A DNA stretch of 29,544 nucleotides from a virus. Location of the stretch: the IMG/VR virus record IMGVR_UViG_3300042691_017783, positions 1 to 29,544 of that record, one strand, 5' to 3'. The notes beneath the pieces are model-generated. The model saw only the letters and a list, made by a program, of their open reading frames with translations. It was not told the DNA's origin and ran no database searches. Below, piece by piece: positions 7,273-14,866 of the stretch (the stretch's first letter is position 1; each line of letters opens with the position of its first letter). Both the position numbers and the translations under genes were made by a program.

Positions 7273-9168
7273 ATGGCAGATACTAGTATTTATGGTAGAC
7301 TGAAGAAGCTGTTTTCTACTAACACAGTAGTTAGAAATATTGGTGGAAAAAAACTTCGTATCGCAGATACAGATCAAATACAAAGCTTTGTAAACAGACG
7401 AGGTGTTGATAGATATCATAGAGTTTATCAATCACAAACCGGTGGATATGGGTCGCAACATGGAAGATATGAGGCAGCAGCAGCGTTTCAAGGCGCAAGA
7501 TTGCAGTTGTTTCGTGATTATGACATGATGGACAACGATCCTATAATTTGCTCTGTGTTAGATATTTATGCTGATGAATCTACTGTAAAGGATGAATTTG
7601 GTAAAATACTTAGTATCAAAACCGATAATACTCAAGTTCAAGAAATATTACAAAATTTGTTTTATGATATCCTAAACGTAGAATTTAATCTCTGGCCGTG
7701 GATACGAAACATGGCAAAATACGGAGATTTTTTCTTACATTTAGACATTCATCCGGAATACGGAATAATAAATGCAATACCGTTGTCTGTTTATGAGACT
7801 ATACGTGTTGAAGGAGAAGATCCAAACAATCCATTTAGTGTAAGTTTTAAGATTGAAAATGATTTCCTAAATTTAGGAAAGAAAGATTTTGATAATTATG
7901 AGGTTGCACACTTCCGTTTGTTAGCAGATACGAATTTTCTACCATACGGAAAGGCAATGATAGAAGGTGGGCGGCGCGTTTGGAAGCAACTTCAACTCAT
8001 GGAAGATGCGATGTTAGTACATCGTATCATGAGAGCACCAGATAAGCGCAAATTCAAGATTGATATTGGAAATATCCCACCGAATGAAATTGAAACCTTC
8101 ATGAACAGAATTATCGACCGTATGAAAAAGACGCCGTTGGTCGATCCAAAAACAGGCGATTATAATCTTCGCTACAACATGATGAATATCACCGAAGATT
8201 TCTACCTACCAGTTCGTGGAAAAGAAAGTGGCACGGATATTGAAACGATGCAAGGATTGCAATTCAATGCGATTGAAGACATTGAATACCTTCGTAAGAA
8301 ATTATTAGCCGCATTCAAAGTACCGAAATCATTTATTGGCTACGAAGAAGATATCAATGGTAAAGCAACACTCGCCGCACAAGATGTACGATTTGCACGA
8401 ACAATTGAACGTATTCAACGTATTGTCGTTTCTGAATTAACAAAAATTGCGATTGTGCATCTATATGTGCAAGGATTTACTGATGAAACTCTTGTTAATT
8501 TTGAATTATCATTGACAAATCCATCTACGTTAGCGGAACAAGAAAAAATAAACATTTGGAAAGAAAAATTTGCACTAGCACAACAAATGACAGGTGGGCA
8601 AGCACAATTACTTTCACAAGATTGGGTATATAACAACATTCTTGAAATGTCAGATGAAGATGTCGTTGATGAACGTAGAAAAATTGAAGAAGATATCAAA
8701 CGTGTTCAACAACAGATGGCAGCGGCACAGCCAGACCTTGGAAATATGGAGCAGGGAGGAGAACAACCAGCAGTTTCTCCGGAAACGGGTGAATCTCCTG
8801 AAGAAACAGAAGCTCCATCCGATGAAACTGAACCGGGTGATGAACAAGAAGCGCAAATTGACACCGTAGATAAGATTTTACAGAGTTTGGAAGACATTCC
8901 AGACGAAGATGAAGAAGATTTAGAAGAATCGTTGGTGAAAAAGAAAGGTGGTAGACCAAGGGAAGGATTAAAGTTTGCAACAGATCGCCATCCTCTCGGT
9001 AGAGATCCTCTTGGTCATAAAGAAAACAAAAAAATGACTAAGCGGACATCGTTATCATTTGAATCTGCCGATTTTATAAGGAAATTGTCTGATAAGTTTA
9101 CAAATCAGTCACAATACAAAAAAATTATATCTGAAAGTATCTCAAATGATGAAAAAACAGAATGTTAA
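7273..9168 (+). CDS. 20: Portal vertex protein (gp20-like)
   Basis: 631 aa, behind a strong GAGGAG SD. Portal proteins form the dodecameric ring on which the prohead initiates, DNA enters and the neck attaches. T4 gp20 family signatures include LYDPIIC-like DNDPIICSVLDIYADEST near 90, YGKAMIEGGRRVWKQL, IMRAPDKRKFKIDIGN, MQGLQFNAIEDIEYLRKKLL and VPKSFIGYEEDINGKATLA. The core resembles T4 gp20 (524 aa), but a C-terminal extension of about 140 residues follows. That extension is Gln/Pro/Glu-rich (about 480-560), strongly acidic, then basic with GGRPREGLKFATDRHPLG and a final Lys-rich tail. The tail may be disordered and could interact with scaffold or terminase (inference). Confidence 0.97.
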   Translation: MADTSIYGRLKKLFSTNTVVRNIGGKKLRIADTDQIQSFVNRRGVDRYHRVYQSQTGGYGSQHGRYEAAAAFQGARLQLFRDYDMMDNDPIICSVLDIYADESTVKDEFGKILSIKTDNTQVQEILQNLFYDILNVEFNLWPWIRNMAKYGDFFLHLDIHPEYGIINAIPLSVYETIRVEGEDPNNPFSVSFKIENDFLNLGKKDFDNYEVAHFRLLADTNFLPYGKAMIEGGRRVWKQLQLMEDAMLVHRIMRAPDKRKFKIDIGNIPPNEIETFMNRIIDRMKKTPLVDPKTGDYNLRYNMMNITEDFYLPVRGKESGTDIETMQGLQFNAIEDIEYLRKKLLAAFKVPKSFIGYEEDINGKATLAAQDVRFARTIERIQRIVVSELTKIAIVHLYVQGFTDETLVNFELSLTNPSTLAEQEKINIWKEKFALAQQMTGGQAQLLSQDWVYNNILEMSDEDVVDERRKIEEDIKRVQQQMAAAQPDLGNMEQGGEQPAVSPETGESPEETEAPSDETEPGDEQEAQIDTVDKILQSLEDIPDEDEEDLEESLVKKKGGRPREGLKFATDRHPLGRDPLGHKENKKMTKRTSLSFESADFIRKLSDKFTNQSQYKKIISESISNDEKTEC

Positions 9169-9182
9169 ACTTAGTTGATATA

Positions 9183-9190
9183 TATTTACT
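9183..9190 (+). promoter_or_regulatory. Candidate late promoter motif (variant TATTTACT)
   Basis: GATATATATTTACTTATATATGC lies in the 62-base gap after the portal gene, about 40 bases before the next ATG. It is the poorest match of the intergenic set, and the AT repeat could equally form a weak AU hairpin. Confidence 0.3.
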
Positions 9191-9230
9191 TATATATGCT
9201 AGTTGTTTACTCGTTTAATACGGATAACAT

Positions 9231-10103
9231 ATGAATATTAAGCACAACAAAATTAAAAATACAGGCATCCTTTTTGAACTTTTAGTTAGAAAGGTGGCAT
9301 CCGATGTCTTGGATGGAAAATCAGATAGCTTCGCAGTGAAACTTATGCGAGAGCACTTCCATTCAAAGACTGAATTAGGGAAAGAACTGCAATTATATCG
9401 TTCTTTCTTCAATTCTAACATCTTATCTGAAGCAAAATCATTTAATATGCTTGATTTGATTCTTGAAAAGCGTAAGACATTGAATGAAAAACTACTCACT
9501 GCTCAAAAATTTCTTTTGATAAAAGAAATTAAACAGCATTGTGACATAAAACAGTTCATGTCTGGTAGAGTTCCATCTTATAAAGTATATGCATCTGTAT
9601 ATAAATTATTTGAATCTGTTACAAGAACAGATGACGATTCAATTTTTAATATAAATGATATAGTTTCTTCTAGATTTGTCGTAGTAGAGCATCTAAAAGG
9701 CGAACTGAAAGAAGAACAGATTATAAAAGACTCAAATTATTCTCAGATACTAAAAAACCAACCGGAAGAAATACGATATTTGTCTTATAAAATTTTATTA
9801 GAGAAATTTAATGACAAGTATAGCGTATTTAACGATAAGCAAAAGATACTGCTTAGAGAATATATAAATAATGGCACAGATGTAGATACATTTAGTAAGT
9901 TTATTACAAAAGAATCTACAGATTTGATAAATTCCATACAGTTAAACTCTCATAAAATCAAAGACAACGTTACCAAGATAAAAATTAACGAAGTTTTGTC
10001 TCAATTAAAAAATATTAAGAGCAAATCGTCTGTAAAAAGCAACCATATAACTGCGTTGTTGATTGCATACCAAATTTCCCACGAACTAGATAAGCTGAGT
10101 TAA
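9231..10103 (+). CDS. Conserved T4-like head-region hypothetical protein
   Basis: 290 aa, largely helical. The N-terminus NTGILFELLVRKVASDVLDG followed by KTELGKELQLY is a signature I recall from hypotheticals beside portal and protease genes in aquatic T4-like phages. There is no clear SD before the ATG, only GGATAAC. The next gene begins 4 bases after the stop. It has no T4 name that I can assign; position 67/68 in T4 (prohead core proteins) lies in a comparable place between gp20 and gp21, but those are much smaller. A role in prohead assembly is a contextual guess. Confidence 0.75.
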   Translation: MNIKHNKIKNTGILFELLVRKVASDVLDGKSDSFAVKLMREHFHSKTELGKELQLYRSFFNSNILSEAKSFNMLDLILEKRKTLNEKLLTAQKFLLIKEIKQHCDIKQFMSGRVPSYKVYASVYKLFESVTRTDDDSIFNINDIVSSRFVVVEHLKGELKEEQIIKDSNYSQILKNQPEEIRYLSYKILLEKFNDKYSVFNDKQKILLREYINNGTDVDTFSKFITKESTDLINSIQLNSHKIKDNVTKIKINEVLSQLKNIKSKSSVKSNHITALLIAYQISHELDKLS

Positions 10104-10107
10104 TTTT

Positions 10108-10563
10108 ATGGAAAAAATGGAACGTCTTAGAGAAATCATTCGTAAAGAAATTGTTAATGAAATAAGTACAACGGGTGGCGTTGCTGGATATTTGACTCCA
10201 AACGCATTTGTTGGAGATAAGCATGACAATAAGAAGCACATGGATTCTTTGGTAAAGAGAATTGGATACACGATAACGTCCAGAGGAAAGTCCGATCTCA
10301 AAAAGGGCGACACGCTTTCAGAAAATTATTATCAATATAGAAATGACACTACAAAATTACCTCATCAAAAAATAGGTAATGCTATATCTGAGCTTAATCG
10401 TCAGTTAAAACTCATAGAGCGCGCATTGCGAATGAATAGCAGATTGAAAAAGGAATATGGAGTTTCTAATGAAAAATTATGGAAACGAACCATGAATCAA
10501 ATGACAAAGTTAGAAGGTAAACTGGTTGAATTGGCCGGTAGACTTCGTGAAATGAGAGGATAA
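10108..10563 (+). CDS. Conserved 'STTGGVAGY' phage protein
   Basis: 151 aa. The N-terminal charged helix (MERLREIIRKEI) resembles the IREEI-type N-terminus of the protein at 4321. It is followed by EISTTGGVAGYLTPNAFVG, a motif I know as recurrent in marine T4-like phages. The C-terminal half is a helical, probably coiled-coil segment (IGNAISELNRQLKLIERALR to KLEGKLVELAGRLREM). ATG 10108 and an internal ATG at 10117 are both possible; neither has an SD. It sits between the portal-proximal hypothetical and the prohead protease, so a prohead-core or scaffold-associated role is plausible but unproven. Confidence 0.75.
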   Translation: MEKMERLREIIRKEIVNEISTTGGVAGYLTPNAFVGDKHDNKKHMDSLVKRIGYTITSRGKSDLKKGDTLSENYYQYRNDTTKLPHQKIGNAISELNRQLKLIERALRMNSRLKKEYGVSNEKLWKRTMNQMTKLEGKLVELAGRLREMRG

Positions 10564-10565
10564 TC

Positions 10566-11150
10566 ATGGGATTGCTATGTGAATTTACCGAATTGCAATA
10601 CAACAGAGATTTATTGTCTGAATCGTTAGATAGCAATAAGCCATTGGTATTGAGAAACGTAGTGCTTCAGCGTGCAAATGCAAAAAATCAAAATGGAAGA
10701 GTGTATCCTAGAGATATATTGATGCGCGAAGCTCAAATATATAAGAAAAACTTTGTTGATTCCAGAAGAGCGGTAGGAGAACTAGATCATCCAGAAAGTC
10801 CTGTTGTTAATTTGAAGAATGTTTGTTGCAACATTGTTGGTTTATGGACAGATGGTGACGATGTTCGTGGGGACATTGAAATATTAACAACTCCAACTGG
10901 AAATATAGTAAAAGAGCTTATAAAAAATAATATACGTCTTGGTGTAAGCTCGCGTGGAATGGGATCGGTTCGTCAGATGGGAGAAAATACAGTTGAAGTG
11001 CAAGAAGATTTCTCGCTTATCTGCTTTGATATCGTTAGTAACCCTTCTACGATTGGCGCATTCATAACAGAAAATACACAGCAGCAAACCGTTTCTAAAT
11101 ATGATGTGGTTGATAAATTAATTCACGATTTCTTGAGTGAACTTAAGTAA
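10566..11150 (+). CDS. 21: Prohead core protease (gp21-like)
   Basis: 194 aa serine protease that matures the prohead by cutting scaffold, capsid and internal proteins. RNVVLQRANAKNQNGRVYPR (30-49) is the family N-terminal signature. The catalytic His is His75 in GELDHPES, and the catalytic Ser lies in GVSSRGMGS (Ser128 or Ser129). ICFDIVSNPSTIGAF (152-166) completes the fold, which is related to herpesvirus assemblin. Length is close to T4 gp21 (212 aa). AGAGGA lies before the ATG, and the gene follows the STTGGVAGY protein by 2 bases. Known family specificity is after (L/I)-x-E. Confidence 0.95.
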   Translation: MGLLCEFTELQYNRDLLSESLDSNKPLVLRNVVLQRANAKNQNGRVYPRDILMREAQIYKKNFVDSRRAVGELDHPESPVVNLKNVCCNIVGLWTDGDDVRGDIEILTTPTGNIVKELIKNNIRLGVSSRGMGSVRQMGENTVEVQEDFSLICFDIVSNPSTIGAFITENTQQQTVSKYDVVDKLIHDFLSELK

Positions 11151-11151
11151 T

Positions 11152-11505
11152 ATGAACACAGTCAATACAAAAATTTTGGAATCAATAATACAATATCATA
11201 ATGAACAGGGAAATGCATTCCCGTCATACATAAAATTATTGGCTTCAAAAATATCAGAATCAGATGCGAAGGCGTATTTACAAAATGAAAATTTTGATAT
11301 CAATAATATATTGAAACCATTGAAATTAAAATCTATTGTCGAACACAGTAGACCGATGATTATTGATGACCATGTAGTGGATGTATTTACTGCAAAATTG
11401 CTATTAACTACATCTGATAAATTATCAACCGATAATAAAAAGAAATTTTTTAACGAATCTATTGCAACTATGGTAGCACTATCATATAAAATGTTAACAT
11501 ACTAA
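11152..11505 (+). CDS. Small helical protein between gp21 and bS21, unknown
   Basis: 117 aa from the ATG at 11152, one base after the gp21 stop; an in-frame GTG at 11137 inside gp21 is an alternative that adds 5 residues. No SD, so probably coupled to gp21. Helical, Asn/Lys/Ile-rich, without motifs I recognise; KNKKKFFNES-like charged segments lie near the C-terminus. It intervenes between protease and scaffold, where T4 has none. Confidence 0.65.
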   Translation: MNTVNTKILESIIQYHNEQGNAFPSYIKLLASKISESDAKAYLQNENFDINNILKPLKLKSIVEHSRPMIIDDHVVDVFTAKLLLTTSDKLSTDNKKKFFNESIATMVALSYKMLTY

Positions 11506-11517
11506 TTTGGGGGTATA

Positions 11518-11733
11518 ATGTACGTAAAGGTAAATGAGGGTAAAGACGAGTTACAAAAAGCATTGAAGCAATTTACGAAATTGGTAAAGAAATCTGAGTT
11601 GATTCAAGAACTTAAAAACAGAAAGCATTTTTTAAAGCCATCAAAAAAGAAAATCTTTAAACAACAGGAAGCTTTACGTAGACGAAAGCGAGAAGAGCGC
11701 CGAGTTGCTAGACAAAAAAAATACGACAATTGA
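11518..11733 (+). CDS. rpsU: Phage-encoded ribosomal protein bS21 homologue
   Basis: 71 aa, the length of bacterial S21. It follows the S21 pattern: short beta start (YVKVNEG), ALKQF, then KKSELIQELKNRKHFLKPS, then a Lys/Arg-rich C-terminal helix (EALRRRKREERRVARQKK). In bacteria bS21 sits at the 30S platform near the anti-SD and is needed for initiation on many mRNAs. Phage-borne bS21 genes are an established phenomenon. The SD (GGGGG, 6 bases before the ATG) is strong. It ends the gp21 transcription unit, followed by a hairpin at 11771. Replacing or adding to host S21 to favour phage late mRNAs is inference. Confidence 0.85.
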   Translation: MYVKVNEGKDELQKALKQFTKLVKKSELIQELKNRKHFLKPSKKKIFKQQEALRRRKREERRVARQKKYDN

Positions 11734-11754
11734 TGTTTTTCAAAACAAACAATA

Positions 11755-11762
11755 TATTTATA
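11755..11762 (+). promoter_or_regulatory. Candidate late promoter motif (TATTTATA)
   Basis: Exact TATTTATA core within AATATATTTATATTAG, 21 bases after the bS21 stop. Unusually, a hairpin follows 8 bases downstream, so a transcript starting here would meet it at once. Confidence 0.35.
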
Positions 11763-11770
11763 TTAGTAAA

Positions 11771-11794
11771 ACACCAATTTAATAATATTGGTGT
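11771..11794 (+). terminator. Putative terminator after bS21
   Basis: ACACCAAT (11771-11778) pairs with ATTGGTGT (11787-11794), an 8-bp stem with an 8-base AT loop, followed by TATTATTTATAT, which is U-rich but interrupted. It probably ends the portal/protease/bS21 unit. Moderate strength. Confidence 0.55.
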
Positions 11795-11797
11795 TAT

Positions 11798-11805
11798 TAT
11801 TTATA
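11798..11805 (+). promoter_or_regulatory. Candidate late promoter motif for scaffold/capsid unit (TATTTATA)
   Basis: Exact TATTTATA directly after the hairpin at 11771-11794, 53 bases before the scaffold ATG. The longer leader holds a second inverted repeat (11814-11833). Confidence 0.45.
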
Positions 11806-11813
11806 TCAAAAAT

Positions 11814-11833
11814 AACAGATGCTAATATCTGTT
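11814..11833 (+). repeat. Inverted repeat in the scaffold-gene leader
   Basis: AACAGAT (11814-11820) and ATCTGTT (11827-11833) form a 7-bp stem with a 6-base loop, followed by TTGTTAAT. It stands 10 bases before the SD AGGGGAG of the scaffold gene. It could be an mRNA-stabilising 5' hairpin or a weak attenuator. Confidence 0.4.
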
Positions 11834-11858
11834 TTGTTAATACAGGGGAGTAACCTTT

Positions 11859-12923
11859 ATGGCAGAAATAACAAATAAGCTTTTAAGAGAAGCTATTGCA
11901 GACGCAGAAGCAGTTCGTGAAACTGCTGTTGCTAATGCAAAAATGGTTTTAGAAGAAGCCATCACACCACAGATCCGTGACATGATTGCTCGTCGCCTTC
12001 GTGTAGAAGCAGAAGGAGCAGTTGCACACGAATCTGCAACGGAAAAGCCATTAGAAGATGCTGATGCTGAACATTCAGCAGAAACACCACAAGATACATC
12101 AACTATTGGTGGTGCTGAAAACAAGGAACCATCAGATGACGCATTTGACACATCTGCTATTGGCGATGGTGGAGAAAACAAAGAAGATAGTCATACAGAT
12201 TGGTATGATGATTGGTCAGAAAGTGACTTCGACCTTGATGAAGTTATCAAGGAATTAGAAGAAGACATTGCTGCTTTGTCAGAAACAGAGCACGAAGAAG
12301 GTGAAGAAAAGCATGCAGGTGAAGGCGAACCAGGGCACGAAAAGAAGGAAACTGGTGACGAAGAACATGCTGAAATGAAGAAAGAAGGCGAAGTCGCTGG
12401 TCATGAAGACGACGACGAAGCAGACAAAGAAATTGATCTTGAAGAAATTCTTGCAGAACTTGACGCCGAAGACGATGAAGACGAACTTGCTCCAGAAAAA
12501 CATTCTGGTCAGGAAGAAAAGAAAGTAATGGCTGCTGAACTTGCTAGAATCAAGAACGACTTAGCTCAGTATCGGGAGGCTGTAAATACTCTCCGTGAGC
12601 GTTTACAAGAAGTAAATCTTTTAAATGCAAAATTACTCTTCACTAACAAAATGTTCCGTAAGGAAGGTTTAAACAACGAACAAAAGGTTCGCATCGTAGA
12701 ATCGTTTGATCGCGCAACAACTGTTCGTGAAGTGAAGCTGGTCTACACTGCATTGGTTGAAAATCTTTCAACTGCAGCTAAGACGTTCGCTGCATCACGC
12801 AAGAAAGTAGTTGCAGAGGGTCTTGCTTCAAAGGCAACCCCAAGCACAGCACCAAAGGCGGAAGTTATTGTTGAAAATACAGTAGCAAAGCGCCTCCAAG
12901 AACTCGCAGGAATTATTTCATAA
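11859..12923 (+). CDS. 22: Prohead core scaffold protein (gp22-like)
   Basis: 354 aa, behind AGGGGAG. Forms the internal core on which capsid protein assembles and is degraded by the gp21 protease. The N-terminal helix (LLREAIADAEAVRETAVANA) is followed by a very acidic, Glu/Asp/His-rich region (about 60-220), then a coiled coil (ELARIKNDLAQYREAVNTLR). Last is the family signature VNLLNAKLLFTNKMFRKEG and ESFDRATTVREVKLVYTALV. The C-terminus KRLQELAGII is also typical. Longer than T4 gp22 (269 aa), largely from the acidic insert. Several L-x-E sites (such as LRE 9-11) would serve the protease. The capsid gene follows 18 bases later. Confidence 0.93.
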   Translation: MAEITNKLLREAIADAEAVRETAVANAKMVLEEAITPQIRDMIARRLRVEAEGAVAHESATEKPLEDADAEHSAETPQDTSTIGGAENKEPSDDAFDTSAIGDGGENKEDSHTDWYDDWSESDFDLDEVIKELEEDIAALSETEHEEGEEKHAGEGEPGHEKKETGDEEHAEMKKEGEVAGHEDDDEADKEIDLEEILAELDAEDDEDELAPEKHSGQEEKKVMAAELARIKNDLAQYREAVNTLRERLQEVNLLNAKLLFTNKMFRKEGLNNEQKVRIVESFDRATTVREVKLVYTALVENLSTAAKTFAASRKKVVAEGLASKATPSTAPKAEVIVENTVAKRLQELAGIIS

Positions 12924-12941
12924 TATAGGAGATAAATAAAT

Positions 12942-14516
12942 ATGTCAGATGTACAATCATTTATCAATGAAGCTAACCACGCACACGAAGCTATCATTGC
13001 ACAAACCCGTAAGCTTTCGGGAAAGTGGGAACGTTCAGGTCTTCTTGAAGGCTTGAAGGGATATGAGAAGCAAGGTATGGCTGTTATGCTTGAAAACCAA
13101 GCAAAGCAACTCCTTGACGAAAGTAGTAAGACGAATTCAGCCGGTTCAGCCGGTGAAAACTGGGCAGGTGTTGCACTTCCATTAGTCCGTAAGGTTTTCG
13201 GAAGTATTGCAAGTAAGAACTTCGTTTCTGTACAACCAATGAATCTTCCAGCCGGTCTTGTGTTCTACATGGACTTCAAGTACGGTAACACTGTAAATGG
13301 AAAGACAGCAGGACAGTCACTTTATGGTAGTGCATTAAGCTCACCATACACATCATTCGGTAACCAAACTTCAGGTGGTCTATATGGCCCAGGTGCATTT
13401 GGATACACTGTAAATGATGCAAGTGTAACTGGCTTAACAGCAGCAACTGCATCTGTAGCATTTGCAGATGTCAACTTCAACGCTGATTTTGTTACAACTG
13501 GCTCGTACAGAAAGTTCACAGTAACAGGTTCAGCATTCACGAATGCAGACTTCTTAGCATCACGCGCATTCATTCCAAGTGGATCTGGTGCAAACTTTGG
13601 CACATTAGTTCTTCCTGAGTTCACAAAGTACGATGGACAAAACTTGACATTCGTTGTTAACACAACAGCAAATGCAGTATTGACAAGTGTACAATACGTC
13701 AAGCAACCGGTTGACACAGATCGTGGTGACTTTGAAGATCGTGATGGTTCAACAGATTTGCAAATTCCACAAATTGATTTGGAACTCAAGAGTGAAACAA
13801 TTGTTGCTAAGACACGTAAGTTGAAGGCCGTATGGTCACCAGAACTTGCACAAGACTTGAATGCATACCACAGTGTTGATGCGGAAGCAGAATTAACAGC
13901 AATGTTAAGTGATTACATCGCAACAGAAGTTGACCTTGAAATTCTTGACATGTTAATTCAAGCTGCACCATCAGTAAACACTGAATACTGGTCAGCAGAA
14001 ATTGGTTCAGTATGGAACGGTACATCGTTTGGAACTCCAACCTTCTCAGGAACGGCATGGACCAACCAAACATGGTTCCAAACTCTTGGTCAGAAGATGC
14101 AAAAGGTCAGTAACAAGATTCACCAAGCAACAATGCGCGGTGGTGCTAACTTCGCAGTAGTTTCACCAACAGTTGCAACAATTCTTGAAACAATCCCTGG
14201 CTTCCAAGCTGGTACAGATGGTGACAAGATGGAGTTTGCAGGTGGCGTTACAAAGGTTGGATCATTCGTTAACCGCTTCACAATCTACAAGAACCCATAC
14301 ATGACAGAAAATGTAATGCTCATGGGCTTCCGTGGTACACAATTCTTGGAAACTGGTGCAGTATATGCTCCATACATTCCATTAATCATGACACCACTTG
14401 TGTATGATCCACAAAACTTCACACCACGTAGAGGTGTAATGACACGTTACGCTAAGAAGATCGTTCGTCCGGAATTCTTCGGCAAGATCTACATCGACAA
14501 GCTTAACTTAGTCTAA
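12942..14516 (+). CDS. 23: Major capsid protein (gp23-like)
   Basis: 524 aa, nearly the size of T4 gp23 (521). HK97-fold shell subunit. Signatures: SGKWERSGLLEGL, GENWAGVALPLVRKVFGSI, LKAVWSPELAQDLNAYHSVD, TMRGGANFAVVSPTVATIL, YAPYIPLIMTPLVYDPQNF and a C-terminus typical of the family (KKIVRPEFFGKIYIDKL). The T4 prohead protease removes about 65 N-terminal residues; LLDE at 57-60 followed by Ser is the matching (L/I)-x-E candidate here (inference). A Ser/Thr/Gly-rich stretch at about 125-250 is probably the insertion domain. The SD is TAGGAG. Codons favour TTC, AAC and AAG by eye, unlike the small genes, as expected for a very abundant product. Confidence 0.97.
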   Translation: MSDVQSFINEANHAHEAIIAQTRKLSGKWERSGLLEGLKGYEKQGMAVMLENQAKQLLDESSKTNSAGSAGENWAGVALPLVRKVFGSIASKNFVSVQPMNLPAGLVFYMDFKYGNTVNGKTAGQSLYGSALSSPYTSFGNQTSGGLYGPGAFGYTVNDASVTGLTAATASVAFADVNFNADFVTTGSYRKFTVTGSAFTNADFLASRAFIPSGSGANFGTLVLPEFTKYDGQNLTFVVNTTANAVLTSVQYVKQPVDTDRGDFEDRDGSTDLQIPQIDLELKSETIVAKTRKLKAVWSPELAQDLNAYHSVDAEAELTAMLSDYIATEVDLEILDMLIQAAPSVNTEYWSAEIGSVWNGTSFGTPTFSGTAWTNQTWFQTLGQKMQKVSNKIHQATMRGGANFAVVSPTVATILETIPGFQAGTDGDKMEFAGGVTKVGSFVNRFTIYKNPYMTENVMLMGFRGTQFLETGAVYAPYIPLIMTPLVYDPQNFTPRRGVMTRYAKKIVRPEFFGKIYIDKLNLV

Positions 14517-14545
14517 TACCGATACTGAGTAGTGATAAATAAATT

Positions 14546-14570
14546 GGGGTGGCGAAAGCCACCCCTTTTT
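14546..14570 (+). terminator. Strong rho-independent terminator after capsid gene
   Basis: GGGGTGGC (14546-14553), GAAA tetraloop, GCCACCCC (14558-14565), then TTTTTATTT. Perfect 8-bp GC-rich stem with a GNRA loop, 29 bases past the capsid stop. Ends the gp22-gp23 unit. Confidence 0.95.
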
Positions 14571-14606
14571 ATTTCACATAAAAATGAGTTATGTTTATTA
14601 AAATGA

Positions 14607-14614
14607 TATTTATA
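14607..14614 (+). promoter_or_regulatory. Candidate late promoter motif (TATTTATA)
   Basis: Exact TATTTATA, 25 bases before the ATG at 14640 and about 40 bases after the capsid terminator. Would drive the small protein and the gp13-14-15 genes. Confidence 0.55.
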
Positions 14615-14639
14615 TGTGTACTTTTATATGGAGAGTTGT

Positions 14640-14852
14640 ATGAATTACCTAAAATATTTACAGGAATATAGAAAAACTACATTTTCCGATTCGGTTATAG
14701 TTTTATATAAAGTTGTTGTAGATGATGTTGGTGAATTATTTAAGCAAGAAACATTATCCGATCTTGCTTTGATAGATGCGGCACAGTTAAAAGGAAAAAG
14801 TACATGGGATGAAGAAGAATTATGTGAGGCGTTGGGACTAGAACCAGTATAA
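14640..14852 (+). CDS. Small protein after capsid gene, unknown
   Basis: 70 aa. The ATG at 14640 is chosen over an in-frame GTG at 14616 because GGAGAG lies 4-5 bases before it and the GTG abuts the promoter-like motif. The N-terminus MNYLKYLQEYRK resembles the short capsid-targeting peptides of T4 internal proteins (M-K-T-Y-Q-E-F-I-x-E type), with L-x-E at residues 7-9. The remainder is acidic, with the C-terminal WDEEELCEALGLEPV. Placed between capsid and neck genes. An internal head protein or minor decoration is a speculation from the N-terminus and position. Confidence 0.65.
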   Translation: MNYLKYLQEYRKTTFSDSVIVLYKVVVDDVGELFKQETLSDLALIDAAQLKGKSTWDEEELCEALGLEPV

Positions 14853-14866
14853 ACTAGAGAATTTTA

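Noticed and set aside
12931-14544. GATAAATAAAT at 12931-12941 and 14534-14544 as + strand T4-type late promoters
   Set aside because: The first lies between SD and start codon of the capsid gene, leaving no leader, and the second is directly before the terminator. Probably chance in AT-rich sequence.
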